Below, piece after piece: positions 9,160 to 22,200 of a stretch of DNA of 64,000 nucleotides (within the stretch, counting starts at the first letter, position 1; each line of letters begins with the position of its first letter). The notes beneath the pieces are model-generated. The model ran no database searches and had not been told where the DNA came from. It saw only the letters and a program-made list of their open reading frames with translations. Both the position numbers and the translations under genes were made by a program. Location: positions 43,275,618 to 43,339,617 of the forward strand of contig CM051027.1 of NCBI GenBank assembly GCA_027627225.1, in the 5' to 3' direction. This DNA is from Congeria kusceri (taxonomy: Eukaryota; Mollusca; Bivalvia; Myida; Dreissenidae).

Positions 9160-9590
9160 AAATAAGGTTACGCATTTGCAAATAAATTCCTTTGTTACAT
9201 ATACTAGTAAAATATTCAATGTTTTATCTCAATTTTCACCATGACCAAGGTACTTTCCAATATATCACCATACATTGTTGAAAGATAAGGTCATAACCTT
9301 TTGAAAAAACAGCATGTCAAAAAGCTCTATACGTTGTAACTCAAAATATTTACCTTAGAAAAAAACACCAGTTTTCACAGGCATGGAGGCTGCCATTTTG
9401 CGCATGAATACCGTTACATTGGCCAAAAGTTATGAAGCTGGGAACAACTAGAAAAAGTAGTGCAAAAAAACAGACTTTTTTCTTAATGCTTACATATACA
9501 CCTTTAAAATGATACCAAAACATATCTTAAACTGTATTTAACAAATGCTATGCATCCTGCACTCAACCAGATGTGCTTATTATCTAACTG
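9160..9590 (-). repeat. Copy of the block that precedes the I-PpoI-like ORF
   Basis: Read on the minus strand this matches 60345-60785 with scattered differences. Shared stretches include AGTTACAACGTATAGA, GACATGCTGTTTTTTCAAAA and AATGTATGGTGATATATTGG. The endonuclease ORF that follows this block at 60828 is absent here; the adjoining sequence is the end of the inverted-repeat transposon at 9144. Confidence 0.7.
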
Positions 9591-9638
9591 AATTTCAAGG
9601 AATGGAGTAGGTTACATACTAGATCTAAGCCGAGAACT

Positions 9639-9713
9639 GTCCATTATGTAAAATATCGACTGTCTGAGGCGCGTACTAGCGCCGAAGATAATCCGATATT
9701 TTACATAATGGAC
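9639..9713. repeat. Short foldback (20-bp arms)
   Basis: GTCCATTATGTAAAATATCG at 9639-9658 is repeated in exact inverse at 9694-9713, around a CpG-rich 35-base loop. Likely a remnant of a foldback MITE. Confidence 0.7.
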
Positions 9714-9924
9714 ACATTCCCAAACCAATTTTAATTACATTAGCAATATTAATTTGTATAAATCGCTAATGCAAAAACATTCTAATAATACAAAACACAT
9801 AATATTAATGATATAAAGGGACTGAACTCGAGATGGTACAATCGTAAAAACGAAAGAAATTATCACAAATACACTTCTTTATCACATTCAATAATTTTTC
9901 AACCTGCCCACAATTAATCCGGGG

Positions 9925-10200
9925 GCGAAGATGCGACGGTGCGACAGTAGAGCGATAGTTATCGCTGTGTGCAAGACCGCGACGATGCGACATTTGGGCG
10001 ATAATTATCGCTCTGTATCAGACCGCGAAGATACGACGATGCGACAACGCGACATTTGGGCGATAATTATCGCTGTGTGCAATTTCATAGGCACACGAAA
10101 TTTGGACGATAATTATCGTCTAAATTTCGTGTGTCCAGGGTTTTCAAAGTGCGAGATGTGCAAAAAATAAAAATTAAATTGTCGCGTTGTCGCCGTCTTG
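9925..10200. repeat. Array of GATAATTATC dyads with CGATGCGAC direct motifs
   Basis: GCGATAATTATCGC occurs at about 9989, 10061 and, with one change, 9951. A 42-base near-perfect palindrome lies at 10092-10133. Between them GATGCGAC-type motifs repeat. The left edge (GGGGGCGAAGATGCGACG) and right edge (GTCGCGTTGTCGCC) are loosely inverted. No gene is seen. Confidence 0.6.
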
Positions 10201-10713
10201 TACAGTGCGAAATTTTAACTGGTAGCAACAGGATTCCGTATTTAAGTTGTTTCTTGGGTATGTTAAACTCAATAGGCGCGTGTCTCTTACTCTCATTCAT
10301 GCATTGAGCAGCAATTTATTGCATGTTTTTTGTTTTCATATTCTGGAGAAAATAATTTATTTGTTAATAATAATTATTTTATTTTAAGACAATAAAACAA
10401 GTCAGAACTTCTTAATTTGATTCAGGGACTTGCAAGTATTTGTAAAACATTATATTTATATGCTACTTGTAAATAGCATGTTCTAATAAATAGTTAAACT
10501 GGTTTACAAACGGAAATAAATGAGCAAAATACATTGTTAATTGGCAATAAATTAGTGCCGATTGCAACATAATAGGTGTTGCCCCATTTACGTTTCCACG
10601 ACCCTGCTGACCTGACAGTACACAAACTATCAAAGCAAGACGACATTTTACTGATATTTTGTTCGCGTTTTGAATGCGAATAAGCGACTATCAGATTTCA
10701 AATGTTAAAAATC

Positions 10714-10782
10714 ACGAATAACCGGTTAACCTGTTATCAATTCATTAAGGCGGTTAACCGGTTATTCGTTGCCATCCCTAGT
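10714..10782. repeat. hAT-like foldback fragment
   Basis: ACGAATAACCGGTTAACC at 10714-10731 is inverted at 10752-10769. The right side continues GTTGCCATCCCTAGTA; on the minus strand GGGATGGCAAC resembles a hAT terminal inverted repeat. Confidence 0.45.
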
Positions 10783-10784
10783 AA

Positions 10785-11090
10785 AAACAAGAGCTGTTTG
10801 TAAAACAGTTATGTCTCCTCTAGGTTAAATGCAATCTTTAAAATATCAAGTTTGGTGAGGATTGGTTAAAAAATGTTGGACATAGATTTAGTTTATACTG
10901 CCCAAAAGGTCAATTTTAGATCAATCAAGGGCCATAACTCTGTACTTTCTGGTGTAATTTGGCTAATTATCAAACTTGGCCGAGATATTATGGTCACAAA
11001 CATTTTCATGAAGTTTGGTGAGGATCGGATGAAAACTGTTGGACTGATCACATACAGAAGCCGCGCGGCGCCAATAATATGCAATTTTAC
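10785..11090. repeat. Bivalve dispersed repeat fragment
   Basis: Starts AGAGCTGTTTGTAAAACAG and includes GGGCCATAACTCTG and GAAAACTGTTGGACT. The same phrases occur at 54528-54905, so this is a member of that dispersed family. Confidence 0.6.
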
Positions 11091-11189
11091 CCAATCATTG
11101 CATTTGGGTATCACATGTATAACGGTTAACCTATTTGACAGTAAAGAGCTATCGATGTGTTTGCGATGTTCGACGAATGGAAATTAATC

Positions 11190-12657
11190 CGTTAACAATA
11201 GCTGGGAGGAGTTTAAACTGTTCGTGGCAAAACCTGGAAATGTGTATTGCGTATTCCATTGTGTTCGTTATTATTAGTTCTTAAGATGGCCGAACATGCC
11301 ACAATAATAATCTCCATAGCAGGGTTGTTATTTTTCTCACTTACATACAACGCTGCAAGAGCTGCGAACAACAAAACTTCAATTCGCATGTAGCTTTTTT
11401 CAAAAAAGGAGAAACGATTAGCGCTGAATGGTCAACACATATTAGATAGCGGGACGGAGAAATAATGGTTCAAGGAAAGAGAGAACTAATTAATTAATAT
11501 TGACAACTTCCACTCTTTCGGTTAAGACAACACCATTAACACCTGCTGCCAAAACATGAAATATTCAAACCACAACATGAAATATTCAAATAAACGATAT
11601 TTTTGTGTTGTAAGACCTTCCAGAAGCTTGTAATAAACACAATAAAATGCTTAGCTGATCCAGGTGTGCATGACTGACAGGCAGGTAGATTCTATTCAAC
11701 TGAAATTATGTGAAAATGAACACGTATATACATTTATTAAATTGATCGTGTTGCGTACATAAATAACTTGCATTATATGTAAAAGAAGAAAACTGAACCG
11801 TTGTTTACATGCAATCTTCAGTATTGTAGCAGACGCCATAGTATGATAGTGCTTTGATGAAGAAGGTTTACATGGTTAACCACCGTGTATTGTACGTCAT
11901 GTCAGACTCTATGCCACATCATGTGTGTTACTCGATACCTTTCGAAGCTATACAGTATGCGATATGTTTTACTGTTGTTAGTCGGTAGTATATTGAAATA
12001 GCTACATGCTTCATGTACATGCCATACACAGAACGTGCTGAGGTGTTTAAACATTCATAATAATTAATCAGGTAAAGAGGATTTAAACTTTAAAGGATTT
12101 AAATTGGTACAATGCTCTCGATTCGGATTGCGACTTGCGTTTGACAACAACCATTTTGTGTAGTATTGAAAGAAAACAAAACCATGCATGCGAAATACTA
12201 GCGATCAATATCGAATAGTTTATAAGCTGTTGATCTATTTGTGCTATATAATATTGGATTTACGACTAATAGCTATATCCTGAAGAAATTTCTTTTGTAG
12301 TTTAGTTCAACTATACACCTTAGAGAGCGAAGTTTAATCTCGTGGATCGATTTGTCAAGTGGAAATATTGGAATGTTAAGATATAACCAAACCAGTAGCT
12401 TGCCGTTTCGATAAAAAATTATGCCTACGAAGTGTTTGCATTCAAGATCAATCGAATGTCTGTCTCACTGTGTAGGAACAGTAAATGTGTTCTATTTGAG
12501 AAGCTGTTTAATAACAGGATCGCACGTCATGTTCGATAATTTGCTATGCGCTACAGAATGCTAGATCGAGGAATAGTGTCGCTGTTGGTCAATATTCTTG
12601 TGTAACACATGCTATGGTGTGTGATATGTGCCAGCCTTTGTCGTGCTATCTGGTAGG
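11190..12657. other. Region upstream of the GAS2-like gene, no feature recognised
   Basis: AT-rich, without a credible exon or repeat array. It should contain the promoter and 5' UTR of the GAS2-like gene, but I cannot place a transcription start. An in-frame TGA at 12622 precedes the start codon. Confidence 0.4.
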
Positions 12658-13266
12658 ATGACATCAAGTGTGGAGGCGGTGTCAGGCCTGCTCGTGCTTG
12701 AACCGAAGCCCCTCCGGCCGTTCCGCAGCAAGGACGAGTACCTGTACGCAATGAAGGAGGACCTGGCCGAGTGGTTCAGCACCCTGTACACCGGACTCGT
12801 CATCAACGCAGAGAACTTCCTGTCAGAGTTGGAGACGGGCGTTCTCTTGTGCAAACACGCTAATCAGTTGCGACAGTTTGTCGACGAACAGAAAGCAGGC
12901 GGCTTTTTTGAAACATTGAATTCGAATTTCGTTCGTGATATCCGAATACCTGAGTATAATGTTCAATATAGAACTGATATTAAACCAGGTACATTTTTGG
13001 CTAGAGACAATGTTTCTAATTTTATTACATGGACAACCAGATTAGGTATACCAGAGGTTCTTCGTTTTGAGACTGACGATTTGGTGTTATGTAAAAACGA
13101 AAGAAGTGTGGTACTCTGCTTACTCGAGGTAGCGCGAATAGGTGCCAAGTTCGGCATGCTGGCCCCTACAATTGTACGCATGGAAGAGGAAATTGAAAGT
13201 GAGATTGAAACTGGAAAACCGCCGGCACAAATCATAACATGTGATGTAAAGTCTCTAGATGAAATG
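12658..13266 (+). CDS. GAS2L: GAS2-like exon 1 (CH domain)
   Basis: 203 codons ending SLDEM before a GTATGC donor, phase 0. It encodes the whole CH domain. The frame continues open for a few codons into the intron, which should not be read as protein. Confidence 0.92.
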
Positions 13267-16200
13267 GTATGCAGTCATTAAATTGTAGTTATGATTGTGA
13301 GGACGAATATGATATGTTAATGCATGCAGCTATGTATAGATAGGACTAATTATAATGACGATAACAACGTTGAGGACACAAGTCGCTATCGTTGCATTTG
13401 GCTGTTCATCACAATTACCTCTGCTCATTTGTGTAAACTGTTTACGTTGTCTGGTACGCCTATATACCAAAACGTGTCAACGCTGAGCGTATATTGAGCT
13501 AGATGGGCAATATACGTTCCAACGAATTAAGCCCTCTATAAAAAGTAACACTAAATTCGTTGTACGTCTTATAAATAAGACTAGCCTAAATATAGCCATT
13601 AATTGAATCCCTTGTAAATCGCGTGTAAAGTTAAAACGTTTTGCTGGTTTTCTTCTGCATGATTGGTGTCAATCTTTCATTCGTTTAATAAATAGCATAA
13701 TTGTGTTATATATTACATCAACATCGAGTTAACTGCTGTTGTTTTAATTTATAACGTTATATACCGTACTACGATTGTCACAACTTTGTTTTACTGTTAT
13801 CTACAGGTGCAAGAACTAGTCGGCCGCTGCACGTGCCCTCGTCAGTTTGCCATTATTAAAGTCGGGGAAGGAAAGTACAAGATTGGGGATAACCAAACGC
13901 TTGTTTTTGTACGGGTAAGGCGAAATTTAAAGATGCTAATTGGCATATTACACGGTAACATCTGCACATCACCATACCAAAGGCACCGGACCACGTTACA
14001 GTTATTAATGCCATCATCTTCACATCGCTCAGTATCAAAGTATCGCTGGGGACACTTTCAATCCGTATCATTACATTTGACGGCACTAAAGCTGCGGTTA
14101 CATCAGGCATCATCAAATTGATCATTACACCATTTGCAATAAAGGGATTTAAAATAAAACACAACATTTCGATAGCTTTATAAAGTGTATTGAAAAAAAA
14201 ATAATAACTATCTTTTTGTTTGGAGGTGTAATACGTATTGTTTTTCTTAACAGTATCTATATAGGTATGTGTACAGCATACACGAGAAAGCTTTGACAGT
14301 TACTGAAATAAAACGTCGCATTGTAGTGGTATTAAAGTGGAAGATTATAAGCATATTTTGTAATTGCTTGTTTAACATGTTTGTTCGAAGCGTGGCTTCA
14401 TCAGTTATGATCATCCTGTATTTCAGATATTACGGAAACACGTAATGATACGGGTTGGTGGCGGCTGGGATACTCTGGAACACTATCTCGACAGACACGA
14501 CCCGTGTCGATGTGGTTTTCAAGGTATACTTAGCTTCATATTTGTTGTAGCAGAAGATTGAAAACAAGTGTAATGTTTGCGTAAAACCGGGTCGAGGTTG
14601 CACGAGTCTTAAACTGAAATGAAAAATGGTCACTTAAGTACCATTAAATTATCCTCGCACAAATAAAGATTTTGTATAATGATGAAAATACAATGTATAT
14701 ATTATATAATTTGTACTATCCGCCAAACGCAGCAGCACGTTACTCAGTCGTCCAGGCGCATGTTATACTTTACGACCCCTTCTTGTTTAGTGCCATTATC
14801 GATATCCATGCAAAGACCCTTTACTTGATTTTCTAATAATTGTAAGCAATTAATATTGTGTCTACTAACGCACTTAAATGTGAGAAAGTGTTATTATTAT
14901 TATTAAAATTCACAGAAAAAGCAGCTTTATGTGAGTAGTGCACGTTTTTGTTATTAACATAATATATTCCAAAGAAATATGTTGAAAATCGAATGTCATG
15001 TGTGCCTAGTTCGCTGAATGAGCTCGCGCTATCGGTAATTAGAAGTGGCTCATACTTTAACAACCAATTAAGTTAACGACCCGTTGTCTTCTTTCTTTAA
15101 AAGATTCCTGGATCCAGACTGTAATCCGGATCACCACTAAAATCTCTTCATTTGTTAATTTGGCCCATTTTCAACCTTCACGACCGTTTTCAAACACCAG
15201 AGTTATTGGCCTTTGTTTATGAAAAAATATACCAAAATGGACATTATTCAGCATATAGGCTTCATTTTTCATCCTATCTTCACCAATCTTGCACAGTTTG
15301 TCTTTCACCATGAGATTACAGTTGAAGTCGAATATTAGCAAGATTGGACCAGAAACACCGGCGTTGCCCTTTGTTTGTTAAACAAATCAGGATAGAGACT
15401 TCATTTTTTATCCAATCTTCACCCGTCTTGCACAGTTTGTATATGTCCATAAAATCAAAGGTGAAGTCGAATATAAGGAAAATCGGACCAGAAACACCGG
15501 ATTTATAGCTCTTTGTTATCAATGATTGGCTTGCACACACGATTTTGTATTCAATATTGACCAAACTTACACAGTTTGCGTATGACCATAACAATTGATT
15601 TATAAAAAATTATTGCCAACACTAGCAAACCTTGCATGCAGTTATTTGTACATGTAACATCGATGGCTTTAGAGCCATTGATGGCTTCAGAGCCTGCATT
15701 AACATCAGTTATCATCATTGGACAGAAAATTATCCAAAAAAAGAAAAAGAAAAACGTGACCTTATATCACAGCCATCGCAATTATCGCATTGCAACTAGT
15801 TCTCCAAAACTGTCTGTGAAAAAGACATCAAACTTTTCCAGAATTGTCACTGACTTAATGAAAAAGGGTCTGGTAAGAATATCGAAAACAATTATTTGAG
15901 AACCATTAGGAATAACACCGCACATCCACTACCCAACTCGTACTTGAGTTAGCCCATTGCACTAACCGATGTTTTAAATCAAGTCGATCCTATCCCCCTT
16001 CAGGCATTGTTAATATACCTTCATTTTCAAACCTGTCACAACAGTATGGTCTTCATCTGTACCAGTTCTCAGGGGAGCGCTTTGGGCCATCATGGCCCTA
16101 ATGTTTTATTATTATTATTTTTTATTTGGTAAATGGTCAACTTGAAGATTCTCAAACTGAATAACTATTCAATACATATCAGTAATATCCTTAAACATTG

Positions 16201-19200
16201 TTTATAAGTAGATGTAAATATCTGAGAAACCCAATGAAATGTTCTAGGGTCGGGGCATTTTTTTAGGGTAGGTCGGGTAACATGAAACAAACATATATTT
16301 TTTTACGCCTAGCCGCTTTTTGTTCGTTAACACACCTCTACAACGGACAGGAAACGGACTTTTGTTATAATGTCAAATAACATATGCTTAATAATATCAA
16401 AGCAAAACTTTTTCATCAGATCAGGTTAAACATTTGTTAGAAGAATGCCCTCACTAAAATCAAAGTAATGTTCGAATGTTTCACGTGGAATGAAGGTCAC
16501 TAGGTCAATACTAGTAGCATGACTTCACACACATATATGACTTCATGTCAGGTTCAAACTTCGTCATGTCCTCTAGTTATGTGCGATCAAACATTCTCTG
16601 GAGTGTTAGGTTCTATTTAGGAGTAACATTTTCAGATCATATTCATTGCCTTATTAAATCTATGTTATTAGGTCAAATAACTTGATAACACGAGGAGTTT
16701 ACACCCTAGGGGCTTCATTTTTATTCAGATCTTGGAGAATGTGAATGTTTGAATAATGTTTACAATGAAACAACTAGTTAGTATGATTATTAAATTGCTA
16801 AATGAAATCAAGGTAAAATTTCGATCAAATTTCGTGTTTAATAGGGTTACTAACAAGATGTTTTTAAAATGCTAGAGAACTTAATGTAATAGTTTATTTG
16901 GTCTGCACTGGATTTAAATTAATTGATATAATATTATAGGTTAAATGGTTTGATGTATTAATTAAGTTGTTTTATTGAAGAATTCATTGTTAAATGCCAC
17001 ATTTATAACTCAAATAATGATTCCCATACTTTCGTTGGGAGCCATGCAATTGTGAATAATGACCTTATTGTTATTCCATAGGAGGGCGACCGGCAGTTAA
17101 AAATGTGGTCCAACCCAGGAGATCCAGTACCCCTTCCTTATCTCAGTCTAATACTCCTCAACCGACCAGAAAGTCGTCTGTCACGTCAACACTCGCAGCT
17201 TCTAGAACGGCTGGCTCAGATGGAAAGGGCGTGAGACTACCCTCTCCACGCCTGCGAAGTTCCTCGCCGACGCACAGAAATGCTGCACACATTTCTGAAA
17301 CGGACAAGTATGCCCACAAACCAGTGTGCTATCAGTCGGACATACCCACCACAGGGACCGCTAAGCAGCCTTCCAACGAGAGTATGGTGACCACAGCCTG
17401 TGTTTCGAAGGAAGCTACCAAAGACATGAACGTGTGTGCACGAGTTACAGGGTCGCTGAGGCAAATTACACTTTCTGACCTTAGGTAAAAAAACATTTTC
17501 TGTATGATCAATCCAGACCTATATTACATTAAAGTGACTATGTATACAAAAAAGCCATATCATAAAGCAATATTTATCATACCACTATGCTGATATCGGC
17601 CTGATACAAAGGTGACTGATATATATTGTTTATATCAGGTCACTAGCGGTACGTCATATTATTCGGAATCAACTATAAAGTCAACAGTTTCAGTACAAAT
17701 GATTTAACAAAACAAACAATTTGAAACCAAGAACGTATATAGTTTATTATTTTTATTTTTTAAATATTCATATAAACCCGTACTTTGGGGTAGTGAGATG
17801 ACGTCATCTATGGAACACAATAAATCATCCATACACATTTATTTCAATACATTCCTAATAATTGCACTAAAAGTCACTACAAAACATCAGTTTATGTTGA
17901 ACCAAAAACATTATTACCAAAAATTGAACACACTATAGTTAAATACTGTCAATATTGACACAATCTTGGAAATGTCAATTTCAATACACAACTCCAAAAT
18001 GGCGTCTCCAAACAATTGGGCGTTATGTGTTCTCCGATTAAATTGATCGTTGCAATCCATTTCAGTTCGCATTTTCAGTATTTTATGAATGAGCATGCGT
18101 GTAATCTATGTATTCGTAGTGAAAACAGTTCACTTATCATTACGAAATGTTAATAATAAGGTATTATCCAGTCAACTTTTAGAAATCCATAACTACATGT
18201 ACGTGAACGTGTATAAGTCGGCTCAGCAAAATCAGCGCCGCCCTTAGTTTTTCAGTATATAAAAATCAGCTTGTTTGGTGATATTTTACGAAAAATGTGG
18301 TATGATAAATAGAAAAACAGGTTACTGCCTGGTCTTGTGTAATATATCAGGTTCGGCACGAATAAAATAACGGCTCGGCAAGCATCGCCGTTGTATTATT
18401 CTAAAGCCTCACCTGATATATTACACAAGACCAAGCAGTAACCTGTTATTCTCTATATAGCTTTCACTTACAGTCGAGTTAAATAACACTATATTCAAAC
18501 ACGTTCATTGCTACATTCAAAGTTCCAAGAGGTTTTAGCCGCCTGCCCGTTTTCTCTGTCTCTCACCTTCACTTCTCTAACTCACTCCTCGCTCTCAATC
18601 TCTATTATATTCGACCATGACTGGAAGCTCCGTTTGTATATATATTACTGGTTCTGGAGTTTACTTATCCATTTCATTTTGATCTCAAATAATCCGTTGA
18701 CTTTTTCCATATCGATCTATTTATGATGTTCTATTTTGCATTTCATTTTATATTTATATTGAGTTACTGCAAAGCCATGACATAATGTGTGTAAGTTATT
18801 ATATCGGGAGAGGGCTTCAATAAGGTAAATCGCCTTCCAGCCCAATCCTATGTTTACATTATGCTACAATGATGAAATAAATATGTTTAAACCAATATAT
18901 AGCTGAAAACGTTAACCTGAAAATGACCTTTATGCGTGAATATATTAAAATACCGTTATGATGAATAGGCCTAGGCCTATATTAGTTTCCGTACACGAAT
19001 TGAGTTAAATCAATGAACGAGTATCCCACTAAAATACTGTTACGGTACAATTAAACTCGTGAAACTCGTGCATGGACAAAACCGAGTGAAAATATAGGAT
19101 ACAATTCAAGCGCGTAATTTATGCTAATAAAGTTTACGAGTGTCAGGTTAATGGTTTCGAGATATACATGTAATTGATGTTAAATTCCAGAAATGCACAG

Positions 19201-22200
19201 TAAAGGGGCTTTTATGATTTGTGTTGCAGTTATGAGCCTTTGATTATTTCTGCCAATAGTGTATAATGCACCATGCTTGTCTTGGCTATTTCTCATCAAA
19301 AACTGACTTCATTGACACTGTAAGAAAAGCTTCAGTACCATGAGCAGATTTTGCAGAAATATAAGGTTGTTCTGCTTGAATGGGTTATCTTGCAGTGTTG
19401 GGTCGTTAATTTTTGCTGTCAAAAGAATGTATTGCACCATTCTTCTCAGCAACCAGTGAAAGGTATTTGGGAGCATCCATCAGTTTCAATGAATTCTTTG
19501 TCGAATTATAAGTTGCCATTATTAGCTGCGCCAAATTTTCAAGTTGCAAACGAAAACGGTCGCGTGATCTCGCAACCTGGTTGCGCTGGCACCATGAACA
19601 TACAGGTCACGTGATCATAATATCGCGATTACAGAATATGTGAGGGGTTAAATTCCAGTAAATGGTCCATTATCACAAGTTTATGGCTATAGAGTTGGAT
19701 ATTTGTTTTGTTTAATAAGCCATTATGCATGTCAGGCAACGATTTAAAGTGTCATTTCCCTTGATCGATGTGTCTTCACATCATTTCGACACAGAACAAC
19801 TCCAACTGTAAATGTTTATTTGTTTATTTGTTAAACGTATGTGTACCTGTCGAACTCGGAGGTCACACCGCTACGGTAGACTGTGTTCAAGCGATTTGCA
19901 TTTTAGAACTTTACAAGTAGCTAGAGCTATCGTATTTTTATTGAAAATATGATAATAATTGTACACTTTAGCATTGTATGATTCATGGGACCATATGTGG
20001 TTTTGTTTTACAAGATTCGGACAATTAGTGCATTCGAAATCCACTACACCACAGTATGTATATAGCATGCAGTTCGTACAGGTTACGGATTAATTAAGAA
20101 AATCAGATAAATGCGGCGGTGTTTGCGTCTACGCTTTTAGATGCGCACTCTTTACCGGTTGGCATGGGGGACACGAAAACTCAAATTCAAAATATAGGGC
20201 CTATGGATGTCCTTTATATTCGAAATAATAATTAGTATTTAGCCTCGTGTAGGTTTCCTCTGTGTCTCTCCAACAGTCTATCTACACTGAGAGCGATTTG
20301 ATTTGTGTTTTCTTCATTCAAATAAATTGCATACATGTATAATTCCAGTGCAAATATTGTGTGACAGTAAACATTACAGCTGTCAGTTTTGCGTGTCCAA
20401 TTTAAGTCCGTTTCATAAATGAATTCTTATGCGTTGATACACATTTGCATTCTTATTCATTGATAGTGTTAATTCAACAAACGCATCCTTGTTATGAGTA
20501 TGTAGAACATTGCCTGTTTATATGTGTAAATTCCTTGACTTTTATTTTCTATATAATTTATTTAATATATTTTATAGTGCTATGCTGAGGACAATCAAGG
20601 AACGCAGCTTACAATTTAGAGAATTTATATAAACCAACGTAACTTAAGTAATTTCTGATTAATGTAATAAATTAATGTTCACAGTAACTAGAAATTAACC
20701 TTATCGAAGCATACGCTTATAGAAATACTTCTATTATAATTTAGGAGTTTACGATATTACTTATGTAACTGTAGATGTGAACAAGAAGTCAAACAAGTCC
20801 AATCGGGAACAATGTCTATATTTCAAGCAGAACCGATCTGCTCGCTTTGGAAAATTTTAATAAATAAACATAGCCTTGTGGTGTACTTTATTCGCATACC
20901 AATGTCAAGCCTTATAGAAAGATCGATACGGGCAAGTCTGAACAAACACATTCTTCGATTATTGTATTTCAGTCGAGGTGTAGTAGATAAGGTTATGTGC
21001 TCAGACTTAAAACGCCGAATTTTGTGAACAGATAACAGTAAATTTGAAATTTAATACGGTGCACTAACTTTATTGCGGAATACTGTTAATACTGTCTACT
21101 TAAAACGTGTTTTGTTCATAATTTTCAAAGAGATCGTGTTTTCACTTCCCAATGATCTTTATGGATGTATATATTGGCTTTTATTTCAAAAAGGTACAGT
21201 AGCCATGTCTTATTACGCGTATTAGTTTCATCTTCAGTTTTCATTTATGAACAGTTACTAGTGTATTGCCCAGTAGTTACGAGTGTAGTAATTAATACAT
21301 TAAAATGTTCAGACCAATTTCAGGTGTATATCGTCTCGAGTCTAGTGTAAATCACGCCTTGTATGAGGTGTGTTTGTTTGTTCACGATTGTTAAACAGTT
21401 GTTCGCAGTTTGAAGCGCAGTTTGAAGCATTGCTAGTTCACTTGGTTTCAACCCTAGAGTTCGCACAGTCCGTCTCAGTTTGAGTTCAATAGCAAGCACG
21501 ATTAATGGACTGTAAACCTGTTCGGTGGTACAGTGACGGTGGCTACAGAGATATCATTCAAAACCTAACCTAAAATACTTTGTTATGTGTAAATAAACCA
21601 GCTAAAACTGCTATTCTCTCCGACTCATGATCATCTCTTGAGTCTTTGAAATTAAGGAATAGCAGATCTAGGCCTAATCTTTTACAAGAAATTTTGGCTC
21701 TACATTGACAGTGCCTAGAAAAGTCATTATATATCACTTTAGCTTGGTGTCCAGCACATGTCGACATTGCCGGTAATGATATGGCGGACAGGGAGGCAAA
21801 GGGGGGCCTCAATAGACCGGTGGTGGATGTGGGAGTACCACTAGCACCCTCGGAGGTCTATTCACTGGCCAGAGCATTTGTACTTGGGGAGTGGCACAAG
21901 CTGACACCCAGTGCATCTGCGTATGGCCATACATTTCATAGATCCTCGAAGGTTCTCAGGCGCCCAGATGTCTATTCCACCAGTATTGTACTGGATAGGT
22001 GCATAACACGCCTGAGCATGGGTGCAACACTCTTGCCAGGTAATTTCGGCAAGTATGTTTTGGGACTTGTTCCCAATTGCACCCAGTGCGGGAAACCCTT
22101 CACTGCTGGTCACCTGCTGTCCCCAGTTTGACAGTCCAAGAGCCACGTTTAAACTGCATTTTACTGAAAATGCTGTTCCTTTTAACTTAAACAATATTTT

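Noticed and set aside
12628..12657. Upstream in-frame extension from a GTG codon
   Set aside because: No ATG is in it and eukaryotic starts at GTG are rare; an in-frame TGA lies just before. ATG at 12658 was preferred.
13267..13281. Exon 1 of the GAS2-like gene ending at the TAA at 13281
   Set aside because: The GAR domain continues in exon 2 in phase 0 from a GT donor at 13267, so the stop is intronic.
20812..21350. Short plus-strand frames of 60-70 codons in the GAS2-like intron
   Set aside because: AT-rich, with no motif and no suitable splice context; typical chance frames.
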